Part shown: positions 11,331-21,737 of the stretch, one piece after another | Layout: each line of letters starts with the position of its first letter | How positions within the stretch are numbered: position 1 is the first letter of the stretch | Assembly (NCBI GenBank): GCA_037176905.1 | Contig: JBBBWG010010778.1 | Coordinates: 5,058 to 29,463, forward strand | Length of the DNA: 24,406 nt | Origin: Azolla pinnata | Taxonomy: Eukaryota > Streptophyta > Polypodiopsida > Salviniales > Salviniaceae | Reading direction: 5' to 3' | The notes under the pieces: generated by a model | The model's input: the letters and a program-made list of their open reading frames with translations, nothing else | What the model was told of the DNA's origin: nothing | Database searches by the model: none | Made by a program: the position numbers and the translations under genes

Positions 11331-11740
11331 GCGAACATGCATACCGGTCGTGTCTTGCTTGAGGTCTTTTGCAAAAGGGTTTTTTTCTGGAATCTCGACA
11401 AGTTATGCGCCGAACATGGGAATTAGGGTTGAAGATAACTAAACAATGGGGCGAGAAAAGTCCTGATGAAAGACCGGATAACCAATCTTTTCTAGAGTTT
11501 CTTTCTTTCTTTCTTTCTCCATCGATGGCGATAACACTAGTTCACTTGCCTATGGGCATTGGACCTAATTATAGTATAAGCAAAGCGCCTCTCGGATATG
11601 AACTGTGTATCTGGTATGAGATGAAAGGCTTCGAATCTCCGCTGATTTCATCACTGACCTACCGACGAACTCGTCCAAACGACTTTTCCGTTGATCGATC
11701 GACCACCAGAGACGGTGCATGCAATTCAACATACAATGTG

Positions 11741-11800
11741 AAGCTATCAGATTCGACTGTGCTCGACCGTGGGCCGCAGTTCATCTCACAGTTTTGGAAA
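11741..11800 (+). mobile_element. Short Ty3/gypsy integrase-like scrap
   Basis: In one plus frame, 20 codons read K-L-S-D-S-T-V-L-D-R-G-P-Q-F-I-S-Q-F-W-K. This closely resembles the second-aspartate block of Ty3/gypsy DDE integrases (typically LPxSIVSDRGPQFxSxFW). Nothing integrase-like is visible before or after, so at most this is a tiny relic, and a chance match is possible. Confidence 0.35.
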
Positions 11801-11918
11801 AAAAAAGCATTTTGCTTACGCAAACCACAAATGAGGAGGGGCCGATCTGCGTTCTACAGGTTGTCTGTCTGACGAGTTTTTTAAAGAAAATGATTTTAAC
11901 ACGTCTCTGCACACAAAT

Positions 11919-12097
11919 GTCGATAACAGGAAGCTGCAGAAAGGCCTATCTCATGATCTCTATACAAAATGCCAATAACAGCAAGTTACAGAAAAACCTT
12001 ATCGAGCGATCACTTATAGTTATGTATGAATATATAACGCCAATAACCGAAAGTTAAAGAAAAACCTATCTCATGATCAGTTATAGTTATGTATATA
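11919..12097. repeat. Degenerate three-unit tandem repeat
   Basis: Units starting (G)TCGATAACAGGAAG (11919), GCCAATAACAGCAAG (11971) and GCCAATAACCGAAAG (12039) each continue with AAAACCTATC..ATGATC and TTATAGTTATGTAT. The array stops exactly where the next TIR-element-like terminus begins at 12098. Confidence 0.7.
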
Positions 12098-12475
12098 GGA
12101 AAACTACCAAAAAATGGCTAACAGATTTATTAATCACATATTAACGCCTAGTTTTATCTCCCATGAGAAATTAACGCCTAGTTAATCTGATTAACACTAA
12201 ATTAAATCAGATTATGAAATTACAAACTTTCTATTAATCGAATACAGTAAGGGAATCGATTAGTAAACAAACACTACAAAGTAGGAGACAATCGGTAAAT
12301 AGCAATACGAAGGAAGATTAAGAAATAATGAGAGAGAGAGAGAGAAGGATAGGATCGATTAGCGAGAAGGATTAGGAAGTAAGGGAAGGAATAAAATCAA
12401 TTAGCTTTACTTGATCGAATGTCAGCTTATAGTGAAAGATAAAACCAGACACTTAATCTATACTTTGTAATTTTA
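12098..12475. mobile_element. TIR element family, copy 3, degenerate
   Basis: GGAAAACTACC at 12098-12108 resembles the family terminus. TTAACGCCTA occurs twice (12141-12150, 12171-12180). The interior AATCGAATACAGTAAGGG and GGAATAAAATCAATTAG, and the GTGAAAGATAAAACCAGAC segment, parallel the right half of copy 1 (79-507). No right terminal repeat is visible. A (GA)n run lies inside at 12331-12346. Confidence 0.5.
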
Positions 12476-13045
12476 ATGGAGGGCTGGAATCTGTCTGGAA
12501 TTGATCGGGGGGCAATAGCAAGTGCGGTGAGAAAGCGTCGAGAAAGGCATGCATTATTATGCATGCAGATTCCAGATCGATGCCCAGGTCCGAACGTGAA
12601 TGTCTTTTTTCTGTTTGTCTCTCTGGCTTTGTCGGTGTCCGCGTCTTTAGGATCTGAATCGATTGGTAGTTATCTTCATCTGTCGACAACACAAGCACTA
12701 ACCCACACCAATGAACATCTCTCGGAATGGCCCTCAGATTCCTTTGGTTTTTTTGTTCTTTTCATCCCAGTTCAACTCTGTGATTGTAAAATCTCGGTTC
12801 TTGTTTTTTACCTTTGCAAATTCATTACTCGCAATTTTTTTTCCCTAAAACAAAAGACTTAATCTATCATTAGCTAGATCATGGTGTTCATTCTCACGCC
12901 GCACTATTTTTCTTTTAATTACAACTTTTTGAATGAAAAGGAGAACAAAACAGAGAATCTATGCATTGATCCTTGTCTAGTTAGTCCCTTGGGAAGCCTT
13001 TTTTTTAATTTAGAAGAAGGAAAAACAAAAACACAGAAAGGAATT

Positions 13046-13300
13046 CAGATTTGATTATAAGGCCAGATGGTATATATACTCCCCAAGTGCAAAACCTTAT
13101 TTGTTCAATCTGATGCAATTATTCACCCTTTTTTTTGTGGCCCTAGTTAATCAATGATTTTGGCAATACAGATTTGATTATAAGGCCAGATGGTGTATAT
13201 ATATACCCCCCAAAAATGCAAAACCTCAGTTGTTCAATCTGATGCAGCTCTTCACCCTTTTTTGTGGCCCTAACTAATCTAACCAATGATTTTGGCAATA
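13046..13300. repeat. Tandem duplication, two copies of about 123-132 bp
   Basis: 13046-13168 and 13169-13300 are direct copies: both start CAGATTTGATTATAAGGCCA and both end ATGATTTTGGCAATA. They differ by scattered substitutions and small indels, including the length of a TATATA run, so the duplication is not very recent. No coding potential seen. Confidence 0.9.
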
Positions 13301-13579
13301 TCTTCTTCCTCTGCAAATGTTTTTTTGCCCAAAAAGCTAAGCTTTAAAATCATCAAACACTTCATGACAGACAACCCATGGGCCATAATCATAATCTCCC
13401 TCTTTTTTTCCCTTTGCCCAAAAAGATCTCTCAGAATATGTGCTTTTGAAGTGGGGAGTTAAAAAGAAGGAATGAGGAATACATGCAAATAGGGAGGAAT
13501 GCACAATCACAATACACTGTAGAAGATCTCTGTCTTTCAGTTAGTTAGTTATATTGTTGTCGACGAAAGGAAAAGTTAG

Positions 13580-13770
13580 TTAACTCTTAAGACTCCCTGT
13601 CTTTTGATGGCATTCCTGCAACAATTTCAAAGCAATCTTTTCCCTCTGCATCAATGGCGCATTCACTGGTGCTCTTTCAACTCCCAATGCTGCTTCTTCA
13701 TTCATGATTTCTTCATTCATATGGAATGGCATGAACAGATAGATGTCTTTCTTCCCCCACCTATCATCAA
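13580..13770 (-). other. Possible terminal coding exon of an unrecognised gene
   Basis: A minus-strand open frame ends with TAA at 13580 and is preceded at 13771 by a good acceptor (CTTTTCTCTGCAG|TT). It codes about 63 residues, including DDRWGKKDIYLFMPFHMN and APLMQREKIALKLLQE. No partner exon is seen upstream before the TM9SF 3' region (14.4-14.75 kb). Without the splice, an ATG at 13834 would start an 84-residue ORF. Family unknown; it may be non-coding. Confidence 0.2.
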
Positions 13771-13800
13771 CTGCAGAGAAAAGCTTATTATTAGATCTCA

Positions 13801-14750
13801 GCATTGTGACCTTTAAAGATTTCCAAAGCTTCAAGGGGAAGGGGGGGGAAAAAAAGCCAAAAGGAAGAACTATAGTAGGATAGAGATGTTTGAGCTACCT
13901 TGATTCAGAATTCATCAAAAGGTTTTTTTTTTTTTTTTACAAGATGTCACACAATTGTATGTGATTGAACACGGGTAAAAAACACAATAAAACTAAAGCT
14001 TAGATTGCGCTTTACATCACATTTGCTGATAACCCAGCATCAACAGACTTTGCTCAATCAAGCCTTTGGTGACATTCAACATCACATCCTCCTTCTTCAT
14101 GATGGATTCATGTGCATCATGTTAACCGCTTAAAACAATGGCAGCTTGACCAACAGTAGATTTTCAGAAACTCCGACTGTTTCAATGACACTTTTTCTGC
14201 AGTCTTATCGATTTCAGCTTCTCATACTAATTAATCTTTTGACAGGAAATGGGCCTACGGTTATATAATACTAGAATATGTACAAATTTAACCTTAAAGC
14301 ATTCGCAACCTGTTTGATGCTTACCCAGATCCATACTAATACTTCATATCCGCACTGAGATATGGAGACTGTTTCAACTGACAAGATTAGAAATGTCATT
14401 TCACCTGTTTGGATAGCTACAAAATATTGCCATAATCCAAAAGATAAGAGATAAAGATGGTGCAAAGGCATTCATGCCATTTCCCAAAAATCCATTCATT
14501 ATTACATTACTACTCCGCATATTGAAAATCAATCCAATACAGCTCACACCATGCTCTTGACATAGAAGAAAGGGAAGATCACCTTCCAAAGAGAACAATA
14601 TGAAACTGCTGGAAAGAGAGGGCATTGCATCCAATCTGGCTATCAGCTAGCAACTCCAAATTCTTACTGTTATTGGTGATCTACAGATTATATTAGACAG
14701 ATATTTGCATCTCAATGCCGAGCCCGTCAACTGAGAAATCCTCTCCCTTG
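13801..14750. other. Intergenic region and TM9SF 3' flank, no gene seen
   Basis: Contains a T16 run (13923-13938). The stretch just below 14751 should be the TM9SF 3'UTR. I could not place a convincing poly(A) signal; an AATAAT-like hexamer on the minus strand near 14505 is one option. Confidence 0.5.
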
Positions 14751-16724
14751 TCAATCGATCTTCACCGATGAGAAGAGGAAGTGAACAAACCAGAACGATG
14801 CGAGGAACCCGATCGTACCCGTGGAAAGCATGATTGCCAAGACCATCAGAACAGAGTATCCTAGAAACAACATCGTGGAGATGGGCCCACTCAAGCTGCG
14901 AAGGTCAAAGACCAAGTAGTTTATAGAGTATAGGAGAACATAGACTGAAACTGAACCCGATGCGAAGAAAGACTTCCACCACCAGCGCCAGTCTTCCACG
15001 CACAGATGCATGTATGTGAGCACGACAGAGACCTCTGCGCACACTATCACCAGCAACATAAGCACCACAAAGAGGAAGCCAAAGACATAGTAAACACGGC
15101 CGAGCCAGATGCTGGACATTATGAAGAAGAGCTCGATGAACAGCGTCCCAAATGGCAGGATTCCTGCCCCGAGCACCAGCAGCCACGATGGGTATTTCTG
15201 CTTTGGGACCTCCCTAGGGATCTGGTTTGTTCGCACTGGGTATTGGATCGGCTCTGCCCTTATGCCCAAAAAGCCACCCAAAAGAGTCAATGGCACGGAT
15301 ATACAAAACCATAAGGCCAGCAGCACGAAGAAGAGAGAGATCGGCAACGCGCCTGTGCTGTTGTTTGCCCACAAGAGGAAGTTGAGAGTGGTGAGAATGC
15401 CGAATGCAATCCCAGGGAAGAAGCAAGCCACACGAAATGCAATTGATCTCCACCCATCTGTGGCCCCTTTGAGGGTCCTCCATAGCCTTACGGCGGCATA
15501 GCCTGCTGATATCCCAAGGAAAAGATAGAGCAATATCATCCCCGACAACAGCATCCCTCGAGATGCAGGGGACATGAACCCAAAAGCTGCAAACAGTATC
15601 GTCACAACCGCCATACCAGTGATCTGTACCCCATTGCCAACCATGATACTAAGCAGCTCTGCATGCGGAGGCACCCTAAACACATCCCCCACCACTAGCT
15701 TCCATCCTGAGAGCTCCTCATTCATCTGTGCCTGGGTTTCTTTGTCTAACTCCTCGTACTTCGTCAAGTCTCGGCGCACTGTACGAAGGAAGATTACAAA
15801 CACAATGCCAGCCAGGAATGTAATGACCATCAACGAATTCAAGATCGAGAACCAATGCACCCTCGCCCCTTCCATCTTGAGGTATGCATCCCATCGTGAA
15901 GGCCACCGGATGTCACTCTTCACAAAACTCACATCGTAGGAAAACACAATCCTCTCACCTTCCTCGACACATTGCGGCGTAGCATCCTCACAATTGATCG
16001 ATGCAATCTTATCATGCATGTCGAGTTTCGACAGTCCCTCTTTATCGGAATGACTCACACTGCAAGGATAGACCTCGAACCCAACCACTTGAAAACCTGA
16101 TGAGCCCTTACCAGCACTACCATCACCAACTGTCAACCCATCACCTGTGGTCATAGCTCCTGAATCTTCATATTCGTGGATAAGCACAACAAACTTCAGG
16201 TGATTGATAATGCAATGTTGCTTTGATCGCGTCTCATCGAAAAACCCCACTGGAAATCCTGTCATCTGAAGTGTGTAACCACCTGTTTGTATATACCTTA
16301 TTGCAGGTAGATTATCCAGCATGATGTTGACTTGATAAAGATCATTTATCCTCTGCTTTAAAACCTTGGTTGTTTCAGCATTAAGTTTCATGGTAGTGCA
16401 AAGGTATACACTTGACTCGTTGACATTCATATGGAATTTATATGGAGAATTCTCAATCCGGTCACCCATCAGAAGCTCTCCAAGATTCTCGGGGCTATGT
16501 TGTTCTCCCTCCTGAGGCTTGCAATATGGAAGGCTGTAGTAGCTGAATGGGAGCTCAGTCTCGATGGATGTAAGTGAATTCACCATAACCATGAGAGGCT
16601 CATTATAAGAAAACTTCTTCATGTAGCTTCCAGGCAGATAAAAAGCATCAGCATCAAATGCACGCCATGTGATCAAGGCATAACAGAGAAAACAGATCCT
16701 CAAAGAAATAGAAGCAATGCCCAT
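14751..16724 (-). CDS. Transmembrane 9 superfamily (nonaspanin/EMP70) protein, plant TMN11/12-like
   Basis: An uninterrupted 657-residue frame with the full nonaspanin architecture. It has a signal peptide (about 1-30) followed by AFYLPGSY, the usual start of the mature lumenal domain. The lumenal domain (to about 280) carries PFSYYSLPYCKP, ENLGELLMGDRIENSPY and LDNLPAIRY. Then comes KWPSRWDAYLKMEG-like sequence (here IRWPSRWDAYLKMEG), and nine hydrophobic spans, including GMAVVTILFAAFGFMSPASRG, FPVRTNQIPRE-like PVRTNQIPREVP, and YPSWLLVLGAGILPFGTLFI. The C-terminus SSVKID fits the KxD/E COPI-binding Golgi-retention signal known for this family. Family members are Golgi/endosomal membrane proteins implicated in protein sorting and adhesion; the exact role here is inferred. 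Length and single-exon coding structure are typical of the plant subgroup. An in-frame ATG at 16766 exists, but it lies upstream of a likely splice acceptor (16755/16754), so I prefer 16724, which also gives a clean signal peptide. Confidence 0.95.
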   Translation of the reverse strand: MGIASISLRICFLCYALITWRAFDADAFYLPGSYMKKFSYNEPLMVMVNSLTSIETELPFSYYSLPYCKPQEGEQHSPENLGELLMGDRIENSPYKFHMNVNESSVYLCTTMKLNAETTKVLKQRINDLYQVNIMLDNLPAIRYIQTGGYTLQMTGFPVGFFDETRSKQHCIINHLKFVVLIHEYEDSGAMTTGDGLTVGDGSAGKGSSGFQVVGFEVYPCSVSHSDKEGLSKLDMHDKIASINCEDATPQCVEEGERIVFSYDVSFVKSDIRWPSRWDAYLKMEGARVHWFSILNSLMVITFLAGIVFVIFLRTVRRDLTKYEELDKETQAQMNEELSGWKLVVGDVFRVPPHAELLSIMVGNGVQITGMAVVTILFAAFGFMSPASRGMLLSGMILLYLFLGISAGYAAVRLWRTLKGATDGWRSIAFRVACFFPGIAFGILTTLNFLLWANNSTGALPISLFFVLLALWFCISVPLTLLGGFLGIRAEPIQYPVRTNQIPREVPKQKYPSWLLVLGAGILPFGTLFIELFFIMSSIWLGRVYYVFGFLFVVLMLLVIVCAEVSVVLTYMHLCVEDWRWWWKSFFASGSVSVYVLLYSINYLVFDLRSLSGPISTMLFLGYSVLMVLAIMLSTGTIGFLASFWFVHFLFSSVKID

Positions 16725-16754
16725 CTTGTTAGGATCTGATTTTCCTTTATGAAT

Positions 16755-18565
16755 CTGGAGAAACAAGAGCCAATTAGCGTTTACAGATCCAATGATAAAC
16801 CTTATCTTAAATAGCTTTTGGTAGAATTCAAGAAGGCATGCCGCAACAGGAGGACTAGCTGTACCAATGCATGTTGTGGAAGTTTCCAGAATGCAAAGTA
16901 CCCTTCTGAGGACAAAACTCTTTTACGAGGCAAGGAACAACCCTCACCAAGGAAAAGTCCCGTATCACATTAATGCCAAGGTAACATGCGCTGAGGGAGA
17001 TTTCAAAACTACAAGGAAAATCCACCTTGTTGAGGCCAGGAAATACCATCTATGATCTCTTTTGTAAAGAAAATACCTCAATATTCACAATGAAAATGCC
17101 TCTTTCTTTTCACAGAAAACTTTTATTTAACCAGCAAAATCTCTTTTTGAGAAAAAAAAATCTCGAGCATTACAGAACTTTTGCACATATACTTTCGCAT
17201 ATAGCATAATTATGCTCTAAATACCAAAATACCTCACCCACTCTATATCAGACTTTTATGTTTCATAAACTTTAGTTGACCCATCTATAGGGGTAATCTT
17301 ATACAAAAAGAACTAGGAAAATCCCTCCAAAAGATAAATCACTCTACATGGAAAGCCATAAAAAAAAACAGAATTTTTTTTTCAAAAACTGTTTGATAAG
17401 GAAAACCCCAGAACGAGTAGTCCTTAACCTGTTTGTCGATAAGAAGATCTATTTCTATCTGATCGATTTATGCTTAAAAAACTAGACATTCCCCCTCTTC
17501 AAGGAAAACACGAGAAAAATCTAGCATAGTTCATAAAAGAGCCAAGAATGCAAATTCCATTCTGCTTTTTCCTCAACCATAAAAACTAGCCAGATACCTC
17601 TACAATCCCTAAACCCTAAATCTATTGCATCTAAAGTTGTCTATATGGAAAAATACTGAGCAAAAACTGTCTACATGGAAAAACAAACACCAGTGTGATA
17701 TAGATAATCCATTTATGGAGCTTCTCTGTGGCCATAAACGTAGCCAGATCCCCTATCAATGCAACTAAAAATATTTCTATTATGTGGGAAAACTCATATA
17801 GAATTGATGCTTATCTCTCTAATGGGCTTATTCCTTCGCAGAAAGACCAGGACAAAAACGCTTTAAAACGAACTTGTAGGAAAGATGTAGGTAGCTAGTC
17901 CAACACGGAATCTCTATGGCACCTTCTCTATTGAAACAATATGCCCAAAGGAACTAGGCGAAAAATCCTAGCTTTCATAAAACAAAATTAGCACATCGAG
18001 CTACAAAAGGGAACACCTTGTGTACGAGAAAAAGGTTCCATCCACCTCTCTGAACGGAGAATAGATCTATAAACCTAATCGCTCCAATATTAAAGGAGAT
18101 CTATAATGCAGATTCCAATATAAAAGAGATCCCTGAGTGCAAAGATCTAGTTGTGCAATGAATGAATTGGTGGTTTTCTTGATGCTTGTTGCGGCCAGAT
18201 CAAGGTAACAAACTCAAAAAAGATTGCATTGATCACTGATTAGCTTCCGCTACATCACATTTCCTTCAAAATCTTGAACCTCTCAAAAAAAACTCCAAAA
18301 TGCCTGCATGAAAACCCTACATCGCACTCGGTCGAAAAGCCTAAATGCAGCGGCCACACTAACCGCTTCGCGGAAGCTCGCGATCTCTGCCCAAAACCGC
18401 GATAACAAAAGAGGAGCACCCAAAGGTGCGATGGAGCCCGTTTTTTCAGGTTGCTAGGAAGCCGAGCGTTTGAGATGAACCCAAAAACAGGGATGGCTCT
18501 GAAGCAAAACAAAGACCAACGAGCAAATCTTTGCACAACCTAGCTCAAGAAGCGGGGTAGAGTAC
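16755..18565 (-). other. Probable 5'UTR intron of the TM9SF gene
   Basis: On the minus strand, CCAG|GTACTC at 18566/18565 is a good donor, and TTGTTTCTCCAG|A at 16755/16754 is a good acceptor with a pyrimidine tract, 30 nt before the chosen ATG. The 1,811-bp interval is AT-rich, with no coding signal on either strand. It contains a telo-box-like pair AAACCCTAAA / CCCTAAACCC near 17606-17620. Splicing is inferred, not seen. Confidence 0.5.
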
Positions 18566-18587
18566 CTGGAAGGAGGTCTGTAATGTC

Positions 18588-18632
18588 AGCGAGCGAGCGA
18601 TCGAGCGAGCGATCGAGCGATCGAGCGAGCGG
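18588..18632. repeat. GAGC/GATC tetranucleotide microsatellite in the putative TM9SF leader exon
   Basis: Alternating GCGA, GCGA and TCGA units form an imperfect, partly self-complementary tract. It lies about 20 bp upstream (minus sense) of the proposed donor, so would be in the first untranslated exon of the TM9SF transcript. A GA run follows at 18739-18752. Confidence 0.7.
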
Positions 18633-18639
18633 GAGAGAC

Positions 18640-20940
18640 AGAGAGAAACAGAGCCATGTCCCAAGAAGGAAGTGTGTGTGTGAAGAGAAGAACCTTAAAG
18701 TCTGTGTGTGAAGAGACCCTTAAAAAATCGGTTTAAGGGAGAGAGAGAGAGAATCATGAGGTCACGAGTTCGAATCCGGGCAGAACCAAAACAAACCAGG
18801 ATCATTGCTATGTGTCAAAACCAACAGAATCATGAGAGGCTTTGGCTTCAGGTTTTTTTGCCGGAATCCTCGACTCATTCGCATAGCTCGTGTGATCTGA
18901 GCGGGTTTTCGCACGATCGACTGATCGTTCTGCATTAATGAAATCGATGCAGAATCCTGATGACCGAGGTACAGCCTGCAGATCACGCGCTCGTGGGATG
19001 TTGACAGATCCTGTTTCGGGGAAAGTTTTTGAGTCGATGGAGACCAGAAAAAAAAGAATCCCGAAATGCCTTTACACTTCGTGACTGGTTTTTTCCTCCT
19101 CCCGATCTGATGCTCGATCTGAATCGATTCAATGCCTCTTTGGACGATTCATTCTTCTCTGTTGCTCTGGATCATCGAGACATAACTTGGACATATATAT
19201 ATATATCCATCTGATGATCGTCGATAAGGATGCTGGTTTCTGCCAGTGAAGTTTGCACCAACATTAACGGTTCAAAATACAATCGATAGGAGTCGAGATC
19301 ACATCCAATGTGATTAATAATGATGGATCTAAGAATAGGGGCTCCAAAGGTAAATCAATTTAGATGGTACTTGGTGACAGATATTGATCAGATGACCGAA
19401 GAATTGAATCGAATATAGAGAAAAGGTAGAAACACGGGATTAAAAAGATTAACAACCGCGTTTTAAGGTACCGACTTCTTCCACTCAGATCCCATACCCT
19501 TTTCTCTCTTGTATCGCCCTTCTCAAATCCTACTTTTCCGTTAAAAAGAAGATCGTATTCTTGTTATTTTTCTAGTAAAGCTTATTGTTTTCATCATATC
19601 CAAAGGTCGTTATACACGCCTAAATCTCAATCTATGAAATCTTAGAGAAAACTAAGTATTTTGACTTTTATTCTACGTCTTAACTTGAAATTTGGCCATC
19701 GTGTATTGCTTGAGTTGCTGTAAAAGGTCGTTTGCGACCAAGTTATAACTAATGCCAAGAGTTTACAAAATCAGGCATTATGAGCTTGTTGATCGGATTT
19801 GGAAGCGAGGATAGTTGGGTTAAGCAATTTTCTTGACACCTCTCGAGGATAGAATCTAGAAAACTTGAATCTTTTATTGCAATCGAGGCTTCTGTTACCC
19901 TCATGTAAAGACATTCAAAGTCCTAAAAGAACTCGTTTCTAGCAGCCACGAGAAGTTTCGCTCTGACGAGTTCCCGTATATGAACGCCGTGATAGAGCAC
20001 TTGCTCAATCCTTGATAGCAAAGCAACCAAGCAAGGAGAGCCATCTATGTTATGGATAAAGGATATTCCTGCGCTTGTACAAGATTCCAAACGCCGAATG
20101 AGTCATGAGTCTGTTAATCGAGTTCTCATCAGCATGTCCAACAAATTGCAATGGGCTGTGATGGTGAGATCTCACAAAAGAGGGCCCATCCGTAAGCGGC
20201 TCTTTTTCGAGCTGCAGATCAATAAGACAATCGTAAGGCCGATGCTCTGAAAGCCTATTAGCCCCTTGCTCAGTCGAAGACATTCGCGAGCTGATCTTCA
20301 CGCTTTGCTAGTAGGAAGGCTTTAGACTCTTGGTTACTAGGGATTTGACATTATCTATGGTTGCAAATGCAAAGAATTCTCTCTCCTTTTGACTTTCTTT
20401 GTATTGCAAATGCATTGTCGACATCAGAGAGGACATTATTAAGTCGACTCTTGGTTGTGTACCAGGAAGATGTTCCATGCAATTTGTCGAGGATATTCTC
20501 GGATTGCACATTTTCTCCAGCTGAAATCATCCAGAATTGTATAGCCCGAATACATGGCCGTTTGTGTAGCCATTTGGCATCGATCAACGCTAATGAAATG
20601 ATCTTTTAAATGAAAAATAAAATCAGAAATCGATGGGTGGGTCAAGAGACATTCAAGACTCGCGAAACAAGATAGTTTGACGCTTAAAATCCGATATAGT
20701 AGAAGAAGTCGAGGTTTGATGACCCAAAAATCTAATAAGCTCGACATTTGCAAAAAAAGGAGTTCACAAAGCTGCTAGATTGTAGATACAAAACTTGGGT
20801 TTGAAACCGACTTGTCACATTTAAATAATAGATTCTAATCAAATGGCTCTGATTTTGACTCGACTCGTTCAAATAAAACATTTGCGCAAGTGTGCTGAAT
20901 AATTTAAACTATATATATTTATATATATATATGGTTTTAC
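18640..20940. other. Intergenic region upstream of the TM9SF gene, no gene recognised
   Basis: Presumably holds the TM9SF promoter (minus sense). A TATATATATATAT run at about 19194-19206 could serve, but is far from the proposed leader. Short open frames between 20040 and 20750 on both strands overlap each other, have no recognisable motifs, and look like chance. GAGTTCGAATCC at 18766-18777 resembles a tRNA/SINE B box without a matching A box. Confidence 0.4.
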
Positions 20941-20941
20941 A

Positions 20942-21215
20942 GGGAAAACTACCAAGAAATTCCTAAATGTATCGATTCCATTTAAACACCCGTTAAAATT
21001 AGAAATTAAAGCTTATTTCTCTTCAAACATACCTATCATTAAGTAGAAGAGTCAGCCAACAAATGGCTACTTACATGCCCCCCTTAAGGGGCAATCGAGT
21101 ATATACACTCGAGAAAAGAGAGGTAACTAGTCCATTGGAGGTGGAAAGAGTCATCTTGGAATTATATAACACCACTTGCAGTTTGGCATTAACAATTGAA
21201 AAGACTGGAGACTTG
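20942..21215. mobile_element. Possible TIR element family copy 4, left end only
   Basis: GGGAAAACTACC at 20942-20953 matches the variant terminus seen at 12098. AACACCCGTTAAAATTAGAAATTA downstream is only loosely like the family's subterminal region. No right terminus found. Confidence 0.25.
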
Positions 21216-21562
21216 AGAAATTACAGTTTTATCGTTCGCTAAAACACTTAATTAGTCCCCCACTGATCGATCCCGTTCCTTCCCTTACTCTCCTGAATCG
21301 CTTCTCCCTGCATCGATTCCATCCTCCTTCTCCCACCGATCGCTTCCATCCACACACAGATCTCTCGTTTAATTCTTCAGTCGCGTTCCTGCTTTGCACC
21401 GTAGTTTGCTGATCGATGCCCTTGCTGTACCTCGACCAAACAGAGGCCAGATGTACACGTACGCACGTACACGTACGTATGTCCACGGTATGAAAATACA
21501 TATATGTGGAGTAGATTAGGCTCCTGGCTACTTGCTGCTGATCCGGGGCCGAGGATCGTGCC

Positions 21563-21568
21563 CACGTG
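21563..21568. promoter_or_regulatory. G-box (CACGTG)
   Basis: A palindromic CACGTG core within CCCACGTGTG, in a GC-richer island (about 21240-21700). A TATATG sequence lies nearby (21500-21506). No transcript can be assigned to it, so function is speculative. Confidence 0.2.
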
Positions 21569-21737
21569 TGTGAAACAAGCCGGTCGTTTTCTGGCCTCGA
21601 TCGGAGTCCTTTTGTTCTTGCTCTAGAACGCGGCGGTTTATGAGACAACAAACGGACGCGGGCGATGGACGATTCGTAGCATCCGGCGGGCGACTGCGAC
21701 TCTGGGACTGTTTTTTTTTTTTCCACATATATATAAT

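Noticed and set aside
11369..11872. 167-residue plus-strand ORF
   Set aside because: Apart from the short integrase-like string there is no recognisable domain, and it runs through a TTTC microsatellite.
12476..12862. 128-residue plus-strand ORF
   Set aside because: Begins at the end of a degenerate element copy, contains no recognisable domain, and ends in AT-rich homopolymers.
15006..15939. Plus-strand and alternative-frame ORFs inside the TM9SF gene
   Set aside because: Shadows of the conserved minus-strand coding sequence.
18766..18777. tRNA/SINE B-box-like GAGTTCGAATCC
   Set aside because: No A box at the proper distance, no tRNA fold and no poly(A)/poly(T) tail; too short to call a SINE.
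20040..20753. Overlapping short ORFs on both strands
   Set aside because: No family motif, mutually overlapping and frequently interrupted; could be decayed transposon sequence but I cannot support it.
21229..21726. 165-residue minus-strand ORF ending the GC-richer island
   Set aside because: Arg/Ser-rich with no motif; it starts in the poly-T run beside the element and has no promoter or conserved feature that I can see.
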